Origin: Artocarpus heterophyllus
Lineage: Eukaryota; Streptophyta; Magnoliopsida; Rosales; Moraceae
Assembly: GCA_025403435.1 (NCBI GenBank)
Contig: CM046333.1
Location: 16,083,770-16,147,769 of the forward strand
Reading direction: 5' to 3'
Length of the DNA stretch: 64,000 bases
This document shows positions 11,874 through 23,890 of this stretch, piece after piece. Below the pieces are notes generated by a model. The model saw only the letters and a list, made by a program, of their open reading frames with translations. It searched no databases and was not told where the DNA came from. Position 1 is the stretch's first letter. Each line of letters opens with the position of its first letter. A program made the position numbers and the translations under genes.

Positions 11874-12123
11874 CACAAAAAAAAATAGATTTTTAGTTAT
11901 ATAATTTTTAGCAAAATTTTCAGTGATCACAACGTAATGTGTATTTAGTCATAATTTTTAGTTTAATTTTTGTTTTTAGCTTTTTAGTATCCATGACTAA
12001 AAACTCCGTAACTAAAAGTTTAGTCACTGTAAAAATTGAAGTAAAAAATTGTGACTAAATATATATTGTCACAACAAAATGTTGTAACTGAAAGTTTTGC
12101 CAAAAACTGTTGTGTTGGTAGTG
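11874..12123. mobile_element. CACTA-like MITE copy C (250 bp)
   Basis: The element starts with cacaaaaaaaa and ends with gttggtagtg. It is flanked by a 3-bp TAT on both sides (11871-11873 and 12124-12126), the duplication size expected for CACTA transposons. The interior has the same ttagtcac/gtgactaaa palindromic units as copies A and B. It sits just before the decayed MYB exon, where an intron would have been. Confidence 0.6.
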
Positions 12124-12171
12124 TATATTGGTGTATATGTAACTTTTTTTCTCCCTAATTTTGTTTCATGC

Positions 12172-12744
12172 AGATGGTCTTTAATTGCAGGTAGGATCCA
12201 GGAAGAACGTCTAATGATGTGAAGAACTACCGGCATACCCACCTACGAAAGAATGTTCAACTAAACCCAGTGAGGAAAATATGAAAAATAATAACAATAA
12301 TGTTCAAACTGCACTAGGGAAGTCCAAGGTTATACAGAAGCCTCGTCCCCGGAAGCAATCTAATCAGATAACAGTAGTGCATTAGGAGAAAGACTGCCGG
12401 CGACTTACTCTAATGGTCATTTGCCTTGCGCCAAAGAGAGTAATGGAGTTGTGGATAACGTAATTCCACCAAGAGACAATCATAGCGAGCTTGCGATGAC
12501 CGATACAATGTTAGTGGGTCAGATTAAGTGGTGGAAAAGTTTGTTAGACGATGAAGAAAACATAAGCTCTGGAAGTGGTACTACAAGGGAGAGCTTCAAT
12601 TTCCCAAACTTTTCTTTTGAGGAAGAAATGGAACTACAAATGCCAAATGCTACAAACATGACTGCTAATCATGTTGAAGGGCAGCAAAATCCTTGGACAG
12701 ATTTCCTCCTGGAATTTGGCCCTCTGGGATCATTCCAATGCTGA
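12172..12744 (+). pseudogene. Subgroup-6 R2R3-MYB, last exon only (pseudogene)
   Basis: After an acceptor-like ttcatgcag, the plus strand starts with the end of an R3 repeat, WSLIAGRI. One base is missing before the PGRTSNDVKNY segment, which throws the frame. The ANDV-type SNDV motif of anthocyanin MYBs is still visible. A TGA at about 12281-12283 follows, then KPRPRKQ (the subgroup-6 motif, near 12338), a TAG, another frame change, and an open C-terminal part. That part contains WWKSLLDDEEN and ends with PWTDFLLEFG. Exons 1 and 2 were not found upstream. The sequence parallels exon 3 of the intact MYB gene about 5 kb downstream, including the WW-SLL and W-TDFL blocks, so it is the remnant of a tandem duplicate. 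Confidence 0.85.
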
Positions 12745-13967
12745 CAAGGGAGTGTAAGAAGCTTCTTGTACATGCGAATTGTGAACTAGTAATATCAATA
12801 AATAGATCTGCAAAAATAGATGAACTTAATAAATTCAAGGTTAATACGCTTAGGTTAATAAATTCAATTTGCAGATCTTAGTTTATGTGTGGGTACCATT
12901 GAGCACCTTTTATGGGCTAGAAACTATAGTTTGTTAACGAAGTGTATGATGCTATTTAAGTTTGACTAGTATCCTTGTTCCTTTGTATACAAGTTATCTA
13001 TTCCTATTTCAGGATGAAAGAGTACAAAATAATAATATTAAAAAAAAAACCTATCAGTATGGTTATATTTTTATAACAGATTTTTTATTTATTTTAATGT
13101 GAGAATTTAATTATATAATATGTCTAACCTTAATTAGAAACGTGCACCAACCATAGAAATAATTTACCATTGAGAGGTCCCTTTTATGATTATATTGTTT
13201 CTTTTTATTCTTAGAGTTTAAATCAGTACCTAAAACGATAAAAAATAACAAAATAAAGACACATGATCTACCGATGGGATATTTATCTTTTTATGTCGAC
13301 TATTTCAGATTAATTCAAAATTTATACTTTTTGTTTTTAATTTTATCAAATACATACCTGCAGATTAGATAATTTAATACATAAACTTATACTTTAGTTA
13401 ATAGTTAATTTTAATCTTTAAAATAATTAAATTATCTTTAAGTAAAAGATTTACTAATAGAACCAGTCTTTAGACGGGATTAAGTTCTTTTGTATTTCAA
13501 GGTCATTAAAGTCGGTATAGACATGTGTATTTTCTTAATTTTAAATACAAATTACCATTAAAAAAAAAAGTACATGTGTTATTGTGGGACTACTGCTTAA
13601 TTCATTGCGGCATTGACTTGCTGCTCCAACGAGTTGGACTGGTAGCTAGCTAGCTGACTAAATAGTCATGTAAAAATTTGCACACAACTATACATTAAAA
13701 ACACCTTTTTTTTGGGTTTCTTTTTTAATTTTTTGCATGGATGTGAGAATTGCACGTCATCCACTGATCACTGATGTCTTTAAAGCCTAAAATTGGGCAG
13801 GGTATCATCTGTCGACATATTTGCTGGTTTGGAAGAAACTTTTTAAAGCACAATTGTCTTACCCTTCTAGTGTGTCTACTTGATTGTAGTAGTTTTAGCA
13901 GTTAGGTTATAATTTATAAGAGTACTTGTAATACTAATACTAGTACAAAAAATAAAAAGTCATATAC
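12745..13967. other. MYB upstream region
   Basis: This is noncoding AT-rich sequence between the MYB pseudogene and the MYB start codon. A TATA-like stretch (ttataatttataag, about 13907-13920) lies some 50 bases before the ATG and could serve as the core promoter, although that would leave a very short leader. No other element could be assigned with confidence. Confidence 0.3.
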
Positions 13968-16900
13968 ATGGAGGGGTGTTCCTCTGCGGGCTGGGTGAGA
14001 AAAGGCGCATGGACAAGAGAGGAAGATATTCTTCTTAAGAAGTGCCTAGACAAGTACGGTGAAGGAAAATGGCAGCTTGTTCCTTCAAGGGCTGGTAATT
14101 TTTTCATGTCATATGACAGAGTTTATATATAACAAGCTCAAATATTTATTATGTCGTTTGACTAAATATTTGTTTCTTGCTTTCTTTTTTTATTTTTTTG
14201 TAGGACTGAATAGATGCCGGAAAAGCTGTAGGTTGAGGTGGATGAACTATCTGAAGCCGGACATCAAGAGAGGGGAATTCACAGCTGATGAAGTCGATCT
14301 CATTCTTAGACTGCACAAGCTTTTGGGCAACAGGCAAGTGTACCACCGTCTGTTACACGCACACACACACACTCTCACGCACGCCATTCATAGATATATC
14401 ATGTCTGTGGCTCTCAGCGTTTATAGTGCTTAATTAGAGTACCATAAAAACTCTTGCATTATGACACTTTTTAGAGTACTCAGAAAACATACATATATAC
14501 CACATTATAAGATATATGTGTGCATATATGTTCAGCAAAAGAAAATGTAATTTGTGTGTGAATATATTTCATTTTTTATGAAAATGAATTTGTACTGTGT
14601 GGTTATATTTGCATAACAGTCTATTTCACGCGGGTTGATGCACAGTGGTTAGGAGGAGGCACTCTGACAAATTTAGAGTCGGTCCTAGAATCGGCGCATT
14701 TATACCATTGGTCTTTCATCATCAACAATAATAAAGAGAGGGAAAATAAAAAGTCAATTATCGAAGCACTATAACTTAAAAGGTTATTTTATCGACAAAC
14801 ATTGGTTAATTTAGTCTTATAAGGTGTTTGAAATGTGGTAAAAATTATTGGTTAAAACTATTTTTATTGTAGCATATAAGAGCTTTACATTGTAGTGATT
14901 TTTATTATTATTATTGTAATATGTAAGAGTTTTATATTGTTTATAACTAAAAAAGTAATGTAAACTGCTAACTGTCAAATATAAGCTTAATTATTAACGT
15001 ACGATGCATTTATATATGTATGTGTCACTATTTCAAAACGTTATTTCGATTATTACTACACGTCATAATAATATGAGGTGATTATGACACGCACAAATGT
15101 TATTTACAAATTATTTTTGTATCTTAGCACTATAAAAAAAAATTAATAATGTAGCAGTGTTACTTGTAATCCTTTGCCTTTTTCTAATTATTTCGTTACA
15201 TCTGTAAGAGTCAAAATAATAATAGTAGCAGGGGCGATGTGAAGTAAATGTTTATTTTAACTCTAATACTAAGTTTAGTGTTTCTAACTATCTGGGTTAG
15301 TGGGGTTTAGAGGATTGGTGTTCTCTATATATTCTTCTTTGTATAAAAAAAGGGTCTAGTCAAAAGAGATCCTATTTTTCTTTTCTAATTGAGTCTGTAC
15401 ACTAATAAATAAGTTCGTTTAGTAGTGTTTTCGAAATATGTGAAAATTATTTTGTCTTGAACAATGAGAATTTTTTAAAAATTATACTCGGACTGTTTTT
15501 AAAATTTTTGTTTCAAATTGTAAGCAAAAACCTTTCAAAAACTGCCAAAACAATACCAAAATTTTTCTAAGAAGCTGACATGGAACTTGAGATGTAGTTG
15601 ATGACCAACTTAATATTGACATCGAAGGAGACAAAAGGTAAATTGTGAGCAAAAACATTTCAAAAACTCCCAAAACAATACCAATTTTTTTTCTAAGAAG
15701 CTGACATGGAACTTGAGATGTAGTTGATGACCAACTTAATATTGACATCAAAGGAGACAAAAGGACTAGTTTAAATATTGTTTACCTGCTTTCTCCACGT
15801 GTCCTGAATGTCAACATATTATATGGGTTTAATCACATAACTATATCTTCTAGTTTTTATTAATTTTCAATTCGTTTCTTTATTTTAAAAAACTACGAAG
15901 GTATTCTTTAAATTTTAAAAAAATTGTTTCAATTTTATTTCTTGTAAACTTTTTTGACTTAAAAAATAAAGATAAGATAAAAATACCATTGACTAAACCT
16001 AATTTCTTTATGAAATATATGTTTCTTCTTGAAAAAAAATTAAAATATATTTTATAATTTAAAAATTCATAAAACTTAAGATATTTTTTTTAAAATTTGA
16101 TGTTTTCTTTCAGGATTTTTTTTATGTTTTTCACATATTAAATATTTATCATAACTATTTAAGGGTAGTCATGTTATTTTGTCTAATTTTTTTATTCATT
16201 GGATAAAATTAAAATAAGTTTTTAAAATTTCAAGATACCTTTATAGTTTCTAAGAATAGAGGAGCAAAATTGAGAAATAGTTAGAGGTAAAAGGTACAAT
16301 TATTTAATTAACCCTATTATATATAACCTATATGTTAGGGATATTTGCATCACAGGTGCCTAAACTTTCTAATTTGACATTTAGGTCCTTATTTAAAGAA
16401 TTTGGACACTCAAGTTCACAAACTCTTAATTTATTAGTACTTAGGTCCTCATTTTAAGAATTTAGATATTTAGGTCCCCAAACTCTTAATTTATTAACGC
16501 CATTAATCCCTATTTCAAGAATTTAGATATTGAAGTCCCAAACTCTTCATTTGTTACTACCCTTAGTCTCCATTTTTTTTGTTATTAAATGCTATACGAG
16601 ATGACAATATTTTGAGGCTTTATGGTTCCTTAAGTCCTAGAAATATTTTTTTAACAAAAAGGTCCCCAAGATCATATATTTTTGCATTTTTACAAAGACA
16701 ATAAGAAATTATGCTTTCAAAGAATAAAGGAAAACTTTTAGGGACTTTTTTGTTAAAAATATATATGTTTTTTGGACCTAAGGAACAAAAGGCCTCAAAA
16801 TATTGATATCTTTTACAATAAAAACATGATGGGGACCAACAGTGCCAATAGCTTAAGAGTTTGGGTACCTAAATGTCTACTTTTTTAAAATGTGGACCTA

Positions 16901-18591
16901 TGTGCCAATAGATTAAGAGTTTAGATAACTAAATGTCTATATTCTTAAAATGAAGACCTAAGTACCAAAGGTTATAAAATTTTGAGGACCTATGATTTGT
17001 GTGTGTGTGTGTGATATGTGTCACATAATAAGACCTTGAGATAATTTGTCTGTCATGAATAACCATGCCTCGTAAACTTAAAAAATGCCTAAACAAATTT
17101 AAGTTTAAAAAGAAAAAAAAAACATTTTTTAAATTCACAAAATGTAGAAAGTTTTGATGTTAGAGTAGTAAATTAATTGATGAATTCGAGTGGGAGGTAC
17201 AATATGGTATGAGGTAAAAAATAAGTGTTAACTTAATTGGGATATTCTATTTTTATTGGATACTAGTTATCCGCTTTCTTCATTTATTCAAAAAATATGT
17301 ATATTAGTAAATTAGACACGTATTAACATCTGCGAAAAGAAAGACTCTTTTCTTAAGGAAACAAAAGTTTAGCCAGAGATCAATCAAAGATAATTTCGGA
17401 CCTCCAATTCGACTTTACCGATTCGTTGCATAATCTATTAGCAATAATTCTTCAATATTTTAATATTTTAGACTCCAAGTATTTTTTTTTTTAGGGTAGA
17501 AAAAAAATCCCTAGTTAAAGGTTATTTTCTTATCCCGTATCAATGCACGATATTCCCATGCTCTAGAAGTTACCGTGAAAAAAAGAGAAAATTTACAACT
17601 CATGATGACTTTAATAGAAAGTCTTATCGTAAAACTTCTCTTAAACTTTAATTTAAAAATAACTTCAAAAGTCTCAGCGGTCCATTTTTTACACCACAAA
17701 AAATATCATTTTATCAATTTCACTTTTTTAAGGTTGCCATTCCCTTGATAGACCATAAATGTTAGATGGCGATATTTAACTCGGATCAATTTGCTCATCA
17801 TCATCTTCGTGATACTTTTGAAGCGTTTATTAGTGCTAGCTTCAAACAGATATCCTTTGCGAACGTTATCTTAAAAATTTCGTCTTGATTGTTGATAACA
17901 TGTTTAATTTCTTTGTTCATAAATAAGTAGCTAAAATAATTACTCTATGTTTTATATGTTTTACAGATGGGCATTAATTGCTGGTAGGATTCCCGGAAGA
18001 ACAGCCAATGATGTGAAGAACTATTGGAATTCTTACTTGCGCAAGAAGGTGGCCTTCTCCCATGAGATCAAAAACACTAAAAGAATTGTCAACAACAACG
18101 ATGATAATAGTATTATTTCTAAATCCAACATATTTAAGCCTCGCCCTCGGACCTTAAAAAAACAGCCCTCTTTGATGAAAAAGAACAATATCACTAGTAT
18201 TACAACTACTATCCGACCAACAGAAAATAATAATAATAATCCAGTAGTACCGATTGTAGAGGAGAGTACTAAGTACTGGTGGGAAAGCTTATTAGGGGAC
18301 AGGACATATGACCAAGGAACCATAAGCAGTAGTAATGGCTTGTTAGATCATGGAGAGCCTAAGAAAAATGATAATATCATTATCGCAACCTGCTTTTTGT
18401 CTGAAGAAGCTGAACCGGCCGCCTCAAGAATATCGCCGCCGAATGATGTAATGGACGGTGGTGCTAGTTCTCATGTCTTCGTTGAAGATGATAATGGCCA
18501 ACAAAATTGTTGGACAGACTTCCTCGTGGACATGGACATTTGGGATCTCCCCAGGAGTACAGACCCAGGGAATGCAGTAGCTGCTAGCTAG
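13968..18591 (+). CDS. R2R3-MYB transcription factor, subgroup 6 (anthocyanin activator type)
   Basis: There are three exons: 13968-14094, 14204-14333 and 17967-18591, joining in phase to 293 residues. The 130-bp second exon is typical of R2R3-MYBs. R2 tryptophans are W15, W35 and W55; R3 has F68, W87 and W106. The bHLH-binding signature DLxxRxxxLxxxxxxLxxxR spans 74-93. TANDV at 98-102 and KPRPR at 143-147 are marks of subgroup 6, whose members activate anthocyanin genes together with bHLH and WD40 partners in the nucleus. The C-terminus carries WWESLL and, near the end, [13 protein letters not shown], a likely acidic activation region. Intron 2 (3633 bp) starts with GC (aacag|gcaagt) and holds two repeats. 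The ATG is the first one upstream of the R2 repeat. Function is inferred from motifs; the individual target is unknown. Confidence 0.9.
15515..15764. repeat. Tandem duplication, 125-bp unit, two copies (MYB intron 2)
   Basis: Copies 15515-15639 and 15640-15764 share aagctgacatggaacttgag and gtagttgatgaccaacttaa, among other blocks, with very few differences. The minus-strand open frame across them is merely the repeat translated twice. Confidence 0.9.
16345..17000. mobile_element. Long foldback element (MYB intron 2)
   Basis: The left arm (about 16345-16680) contains repeated units of taggtcc followed by aactcttaatttatta. The right arm (about 16730-17000) contains their reverse complement (taagagttt followed by ggacctaa). 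Even the core mirrors itself: aatattttgaggc near 16610 faces gcctcaaaatatt near 16795. The whole 650 bp can fold into one imperfect hairpin with internal repeats. No target duplication or coding region was defined. Confidence 0.6.
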
Positions 18592-19010
18592 TATTACTAT
18601 TCTAGTACAGTTCTGTAAACATGTCTAATGTTTTGTTGCATTCTAGTTAGTTCGTAACTTGTTTAATCTTAATTTGATATGTGTTCACAAAGGGTCATGT
18701 AGTTTTGGACCGTACGGCGTGTTCGGACTTCTTCACGTTGTTTTCAGGGGTGCAAGACGAATGTGTATTTATAAATATTTGTTAAGGTGTATGGGTAATG
18801 CTAGGATAGGATGAGTCCTCTTTATCATTTTTATTTTTTGACTGTCAAATTAAAATTCAATTGTTCAAATCTAAGTCTCATAAAAACAAAATAAACACCT
18901 TAATTCACCCGATCTTTTTTTTATTATTATTTTCACCCTATCATTTTTAAAATAACAATAAAAAAAATGAAAAACCCAAAAAACATCAAGAAAAAAAAGT
19001 CCGTTGGGGG
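18592..19010. other. MYB 3' flank
   Basis: This is noncoding sequence after the MYB stop codon. It ends at the Copia insertion point, where the original DNA reads through GTGGG to position 25743. Confidence 0.5.
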
Positions 19011-19015
19011 GTGGG

Positions 19016-19499
19016 TGTTAGACCAGATTGAACTAAAATTTCTACAGGATCGTTCATGTCAAACTATTGAGAAGAATCATACCAAATTGCGGAAGCGTAC
19101 CTAAATTCATGATCTTGAATTGATATGGGTTATTGCCTTCCAATTCAATACGTATTCCTTGAATTCTTTTCTGAAGATGGGATTTCAGAGAAGTAGGAAT
19201 ATCTAAAAATTTTCTGAATGAATGATGATACGTATGAATTGGGGACCATAACCTAAATATATAACTTTTGTTATTTTAGTGTATTTCCAGTTTCGTCCAT
19301 CATAAAATCTAGAAATTACAAATTGGTATCTACACATATAATATTAACAAATATAACCCATACATTATTTTTAATACCCAATAAAGCATTTTAACTTTAT
19401 CTTAATTATATCACTTTAATTTAGGCTTTACTTTAAGATAGCATTAAATAACACATTTAATTACATATGTGTGCCCACATGAAAAATTATTTTCTAACA
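19016..19499 (-). repeat. Copia 3' LTR
   Basis: This LTR runs from TGTTAGACC to TTTTCTAACA as read on the plus strand and is the partner of 25254-25737. The polypurine tract AAGTGGGAGAT (minus strand, next to 19500) marks it as the 3' copy. Confidence 0.95.
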
Positions 19500-19910
19500 A
19501 TCTCCCACTTGGGTCACATATGTATCTTTACAAAAATGTGTTAACTTTAGTGAGCTCAACCTTTGCTATCACAAATAAGGGTATTCCTGAACAATCTCGT
19601 CCATTGATCATACTAATATAGAACCAAAGCGGTCTTCGTCACAAATGTAACGTGACTAAACCCATCAATGATTACGTATATCGATATAACCAAATGACAT
19701 AGATCAAGTATGGATGTGTAGCATGGAAATTACATGCAATGTGATATAAACATGTCTATTTCCAACTGGTCCTACTTTATATCTGAATGAGATCAAAACC
19801 GTACCAAAATCAGAGTGTAAATAAACTGTATTCTTTATTTCTGCAGAAAACATATACAAACACACCATGTCTATATATAAAGAAAATTAGCATTCAAATA
19901 CAAACTCCCA

Positions 19911-22223
19911 CTAAAACTGCATATCATCAAATAACTGAACACCTATGTGAGCAGTGTGCTCATGAAAGACCTTGGGTGGAAGCCCTTTAGTAAGCAGATC
20001 CGCTATCATGGAGTTTGTACCAATATGCTCTATAGACACCTGACCACTCTGAACTCTTTCTTTAACAACAAGAAACTTAATCTCTATATTTTTTGACTTT
20101 GAAGAGCTTCTGTTGTTGTTGGCATATAAGACTGTAGATTTATTGTCACAAAACAACTTAAGTGGTATTTCTATACTTTTCACAATTTGCAGCCCAGTGA
20201 CAAAGTTTCGCAGCCATATTCCATGATTGGATGCCTCATAACATGCTATAAATTTTGCCTCCATAGTGGAAGAAGCTATGAGTGACTGCTTGGCACTCCT
20301 CCAAGAAATAGCTCCTCCAGCAAGCAGAAAAATATAGCCTGAAGTGGATCAATGACTATCTTGACATTCAACAAAATCTGAATTTGAATAACCAATGATC
20401 TCGAGTTGGTCTGACCTTCTATATGTAAGCATGTGATCTTTTGTTCTTTCTAAATATCGCATAACCCGTTTGGCTGCTTTCCAATGATCCATTCCAGGGT
20501 TACTCAAATATCTGCCCAATAATCCAACAATGTATGCTATATCTGGACGAGTACAAACTTGAGCATACATTAGACTCCCAACAGCTGATGCATATGGGAT
20601 CTTTTCTATTTCCTTAACCTCAAGGTCGTTCTTAGGACACTGACTTAAACTGAATTTATCTCATTTAGCCACAAGGGTATCTCCTGGTTTACAATCCTGC
20701 ATGCCAAATCTTTTAAGCACCTTTTCGATATAGCTCTTTTGTGATAACCCAAGTAAACCCCGAGAGCGATCCCGGTGTATCTTAATTCCTAATACAAAAG
20801 AGACGTCACCAAGATCTTTCATTTCAAATTTCTTCGATAGAAATCTCTTGGTTTCGTGCAATAAGCCTATATCATTGGTGGCAAGCAGTATGTCATCAAC
20901 GTACAATACCAAGAAAATACACTTACTCCCACTGAACTTATGGTATATACAATCATCCACAGTGTTCATCTCGAAACCGAATAAGACTATCACTTGATGA
21001 AATTTGTAATACCATTGACGAGAAGCTTGCTTAAGCCCATAGATGGATTTCTTTAATTTGCAAACCATCTTCTTTGGGTCTCTCGACTCAAAGTTTTCTG
21101 GCTGCACCATATAGATCGTTTCATCAATGTCACCATTTAGAAACGATGTCTTAACATCCATCTGATGTAGCTCAAGTTCAAAATGCGCTACAAGTGCCAT
21201 AATTGTCCTAAAAGAGTCTTTCGTTGAAACCGGAGAGAAAGTCTCTTTATAATCAATGCCTTCCTTTTGAGTAAAGCCCTTAGCAACAAGACGAGCCTTA
21301 TATCTCTCTACATCACCCTTCGAATCCCTCTTGGTTTTAAATATCCATTTACAACCAATGGGCTTCGCACCTTCAGGTAATGGAATGAGATCCCAAACGT
21401 CATTGTCCTTCATAGACTTTATCTCATCCTTCATGACATCGATCCACTTTTGAGAGTTAGAACTATGCATGGCTTGACGGACATTGATCGGATCATCATC
21501 CATCAATCCAACACTGTCCTCATGTTCTTGGAGAAATACTATGTAATCATCCGAAATAGCACTTCTCCTTTCTCTAGTGGATCTCCTTAATGACACAAGT
21601 TCCTGAGGTTCTTGTTCTTGAGGTTGTTGAGTTTGTACCTGAAGGGGTTGAATGACTATGTCTGGTTGTTCTTGATATGCAATTTGATCAACGTCAGGGA
21701 TAGAAGCCTAAACATTATCAAAAGCAATTGTAGGAATAGGAACCAATCCCTCTTGTACAAAAGGAACAGGATCAAATTCATCCTCAAAGACAAAGTCTCT
21801 AACCTTATTTCTCCCCCCAAACTCAACATCCTCAAAGAATGTTGCAATTCCCGTCTCAAAAATAGCCTTAGTAGTGGGATCATAAAATTTGTAACCCCTT
21901 GACCGTTCAGAGTATCCAATGAAATAGCAGCTCACTGTCTTGGAGTCTAATTTCTTTTCATTGGGCCTATAAGGCCTTGCTTCTGCTGGACAACCCCAAG
22001 TATGTAAATGCTTCAGACTAGGCCTTTTGCCAGTCCAAAGCTCATAAGGTGTTTTAGCTGCTGCTTTTGTTGGTACTATGTTAAGAATGTAAGCTGCAGT
22101 CTTGAGTGCTTCACCCCAGAGGGATTCAGGTAAGGTGGAATGATAAATCATACTTCTCACCATGTCCTTAAGTGTCCGGTTTCGTCTCTCAGCTACACCA
22201 TTCATGCTAGGGGAACCTGGCAT
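19911..22223 (-). pseudogene. Copia integrase, RT and RNase H, broken frame
   Basis: Successive minus-strand segments give pol in pieces. Integrase C-terminal half (22223-21708) has [19 protein letters not shown] and a '[10 protein letters not shown]' block. The reverse transcriptase (21596-20661) has WIFKTKRDSKGDVERYKARL, QMDVKTSFLNGD and the catalytic YVDDILLATND, then an in-frame TGA at about 20661. A spacer segment (20570-20349) has RPDIAYIVG and ends in a stop just before the STSGY block. RNase H (20264-19911) begins with [11 protein letters not shown] and includes the LFCDNKS motif. Each break is a stop or frameshift, so no full pol can be made. RT would copy element RNA and integrase would insert it; neither is likely to be functional here. 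Confidence 0.9.
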
Positions 22224-22252
22224 GGTATATTGAGGGACTATCCCGCATTCCT

Positions 22253-23105
22253 CTAGGAATTTAGCAAAAGGTCATGGACGTTGTTCACCTGATCCGTCAT
22301 ATCTGCCATAGTATTCACCACCACGGTCAGATCTAACGGCCTTAATTCTTTTGCTGAGTTGAAGTTCAACCTCAGCCTTGTATGACTTGAACACGTCCAA
22401 AGTTTGTGACTTCTCATGTATGAGATATAGGTAGCCATACCGGGAGTAATCGTCTATAAACAATACAAAGTATTATTGACCATTCCATGAAGCCACAGGA
22501 AATGGTCCACAAATGTCCGTATGTATCAATTCTAAGACATCCGTAGCTCTATTGGCACCCAATCCCCTTTTGTTTGTCTGTTTCCCTTTAATACAATCAG
22601 CACAGATATCAAAATTTGTAAAATCAAGGGAATTAAGAATTTCATCTGACACAAGCCTTTCTATCCTTTTTCTTGAAATATGTCCTAATCGCTTATGCCA
22701 TAATACTGCAAAATTCTCATCGGTTAATTTACGTTTTGTGCCACGAGAACTAACATGCAAGGTTTGATTATAAGAAGCAATTGTATCAAGCAAATATAGG
22801 TTATCTTGAAATGATAAAGAACCGGTACCAATAACATTTGAATTTAAAGAAAGACTAAACTGACTATTTCCAAATGAACAACAGTATCCAGATTTGTCCA
22901 AAGTAGAAATAGAAATTAAATTCCGCCTAAACGACGGTACAACAAAAGTGTCTTTCAAATCCAAATAATAACCAGTACTTAATAGTAACCTAAAATGCCC
23001 TATTGCTTCAACTTCTACTGATTTTCCATCTCCCACATAGATGAATCTTTCAGCATCAATCGACTTTCGGCAGCTGAGGCAATCCTTTCTTTGCACGCCA
23101 AGCAT
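22253..23105 (-). pseudogene. Copia GAG-pre-integrase and integrase N-terminal part, protease core missing
   Basis: Minus-strand frame 23105-22473 starts within the end of the protease region (YVGDGKSVEVEAIGHF, then FVVPSFRRNLISISTLDKSG). It continues with LWHKRLGHISRKRIERLV and CADCIKGKQTNK, the zinc-binding His-Cys part of integrase, and stops after SWNGQ. A second piece (22463-22272) has MFIDDYSRYGYLYLIHEKS and VRSDRGGEYYG, carrying integrase catalytic Asp residues. The expected Asp-Ser-Gly protease motif is absent. The gag end (CTKYHAWRAKKG) runs directly into CLSCRKSIDAERFIYVGDG, so the catalytic part was lost by an internal deletion. Confidence 0.85.
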
Positions 23106-23890
23106 GATACTTGGTGCAGACCTTCTTCATGTGTCCAGGTTTACCACAAAAGAAACAAGCAACATTTTTATCCTTATCTTGTTTCTTTTGTGCTGGACCT
23201 TTAGCAGCTTCATTGCTTTTCTTTCTTTTCTTCTTTTTGTCCTTAGAGGTACTAGCCAAGTGAGCACTTTCAGTCTTCTCTTGCTTCAGTCTTTCTTCCT
23301 CTTGCACACAATAAGAAATTAACTCATTAAGAGTCCATTTCTCTTTCTGGCAGTTGTAACTGACCTTGAATTGGCTGAATTGTGCAGGAAGAGAAATCAA
23401 GACAAGATGCACTAGAAGATCCTCAGAAATTTCCAGATCTAGTGTCTTTAATCTTGAAGCCAGATGAGACATTTCCATAATGTACTCCCTTATGTTTCCT
23501 TTTGCTTTGTACCTCATTGAAATCAAGCTCGCCAAAAGCGTGCTTGTTTCAGCCTTATCATTCTTTGCAAAGCATTTCTCTATAGCCTCAAGGAAACCCT
23601 TGGCAGTATGACATCATCAGGTACAGTGCCCCTGAAGACTTCTGGAATGCCTTTCTTAATGATCATTAGACTCATTCTGTTAGAACGATCCCATCTTTCA
23701 AGTTCCTTTTTATCCTCAGTGGAACTAGAATCTGTAATAGTGGGACGTTCAACCCTTATGGCCAAGTCCAGATCAAGGCAACCGAGAACGATTAATACAT
23801 TCTCTTTCCATTCCTTAAAGTTAGTCCCATTCAGCATAGGAATGGAATTAACATTAGCAGATATTGATGCAGATGATGCAGTAGCTGAAC
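23056..23890 (-). pseudogene. Copia gag, frameshifted
   Basis: The gag N-terminus includes MLNGTNFKEWKENVLIVLG (minus strand from 23837), preceded in frame by a Ser/Ala-rich stretch. The frame ends at 23580. The continuation (23535-23056) contains SLISMRYKAKGNIREYIMEM, a Lys-rich region and the CCHC zinc knuckle CFFCGKPGHMKKVC. A frameshift near 23600-23615 separates the two. Gag would form the virus-like particle and the knuckle would bind element RNA. The Ser/Ala stretch is preceded on the minus strand by ttgttctttgttcag, which resembles a splice acceptor. Confidence 0.85.

Noticed and set aside
14149..14346. Minus-strand frame antisense to MYB exon 2
   Set aside because: Antisense to a coding exon with canonical MYB residues.
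15482..15760. Minus-strand frame with an internally repeated protein
   Set aside because: It is the translation of the 125-bp tandem repeat in the MYB intron.
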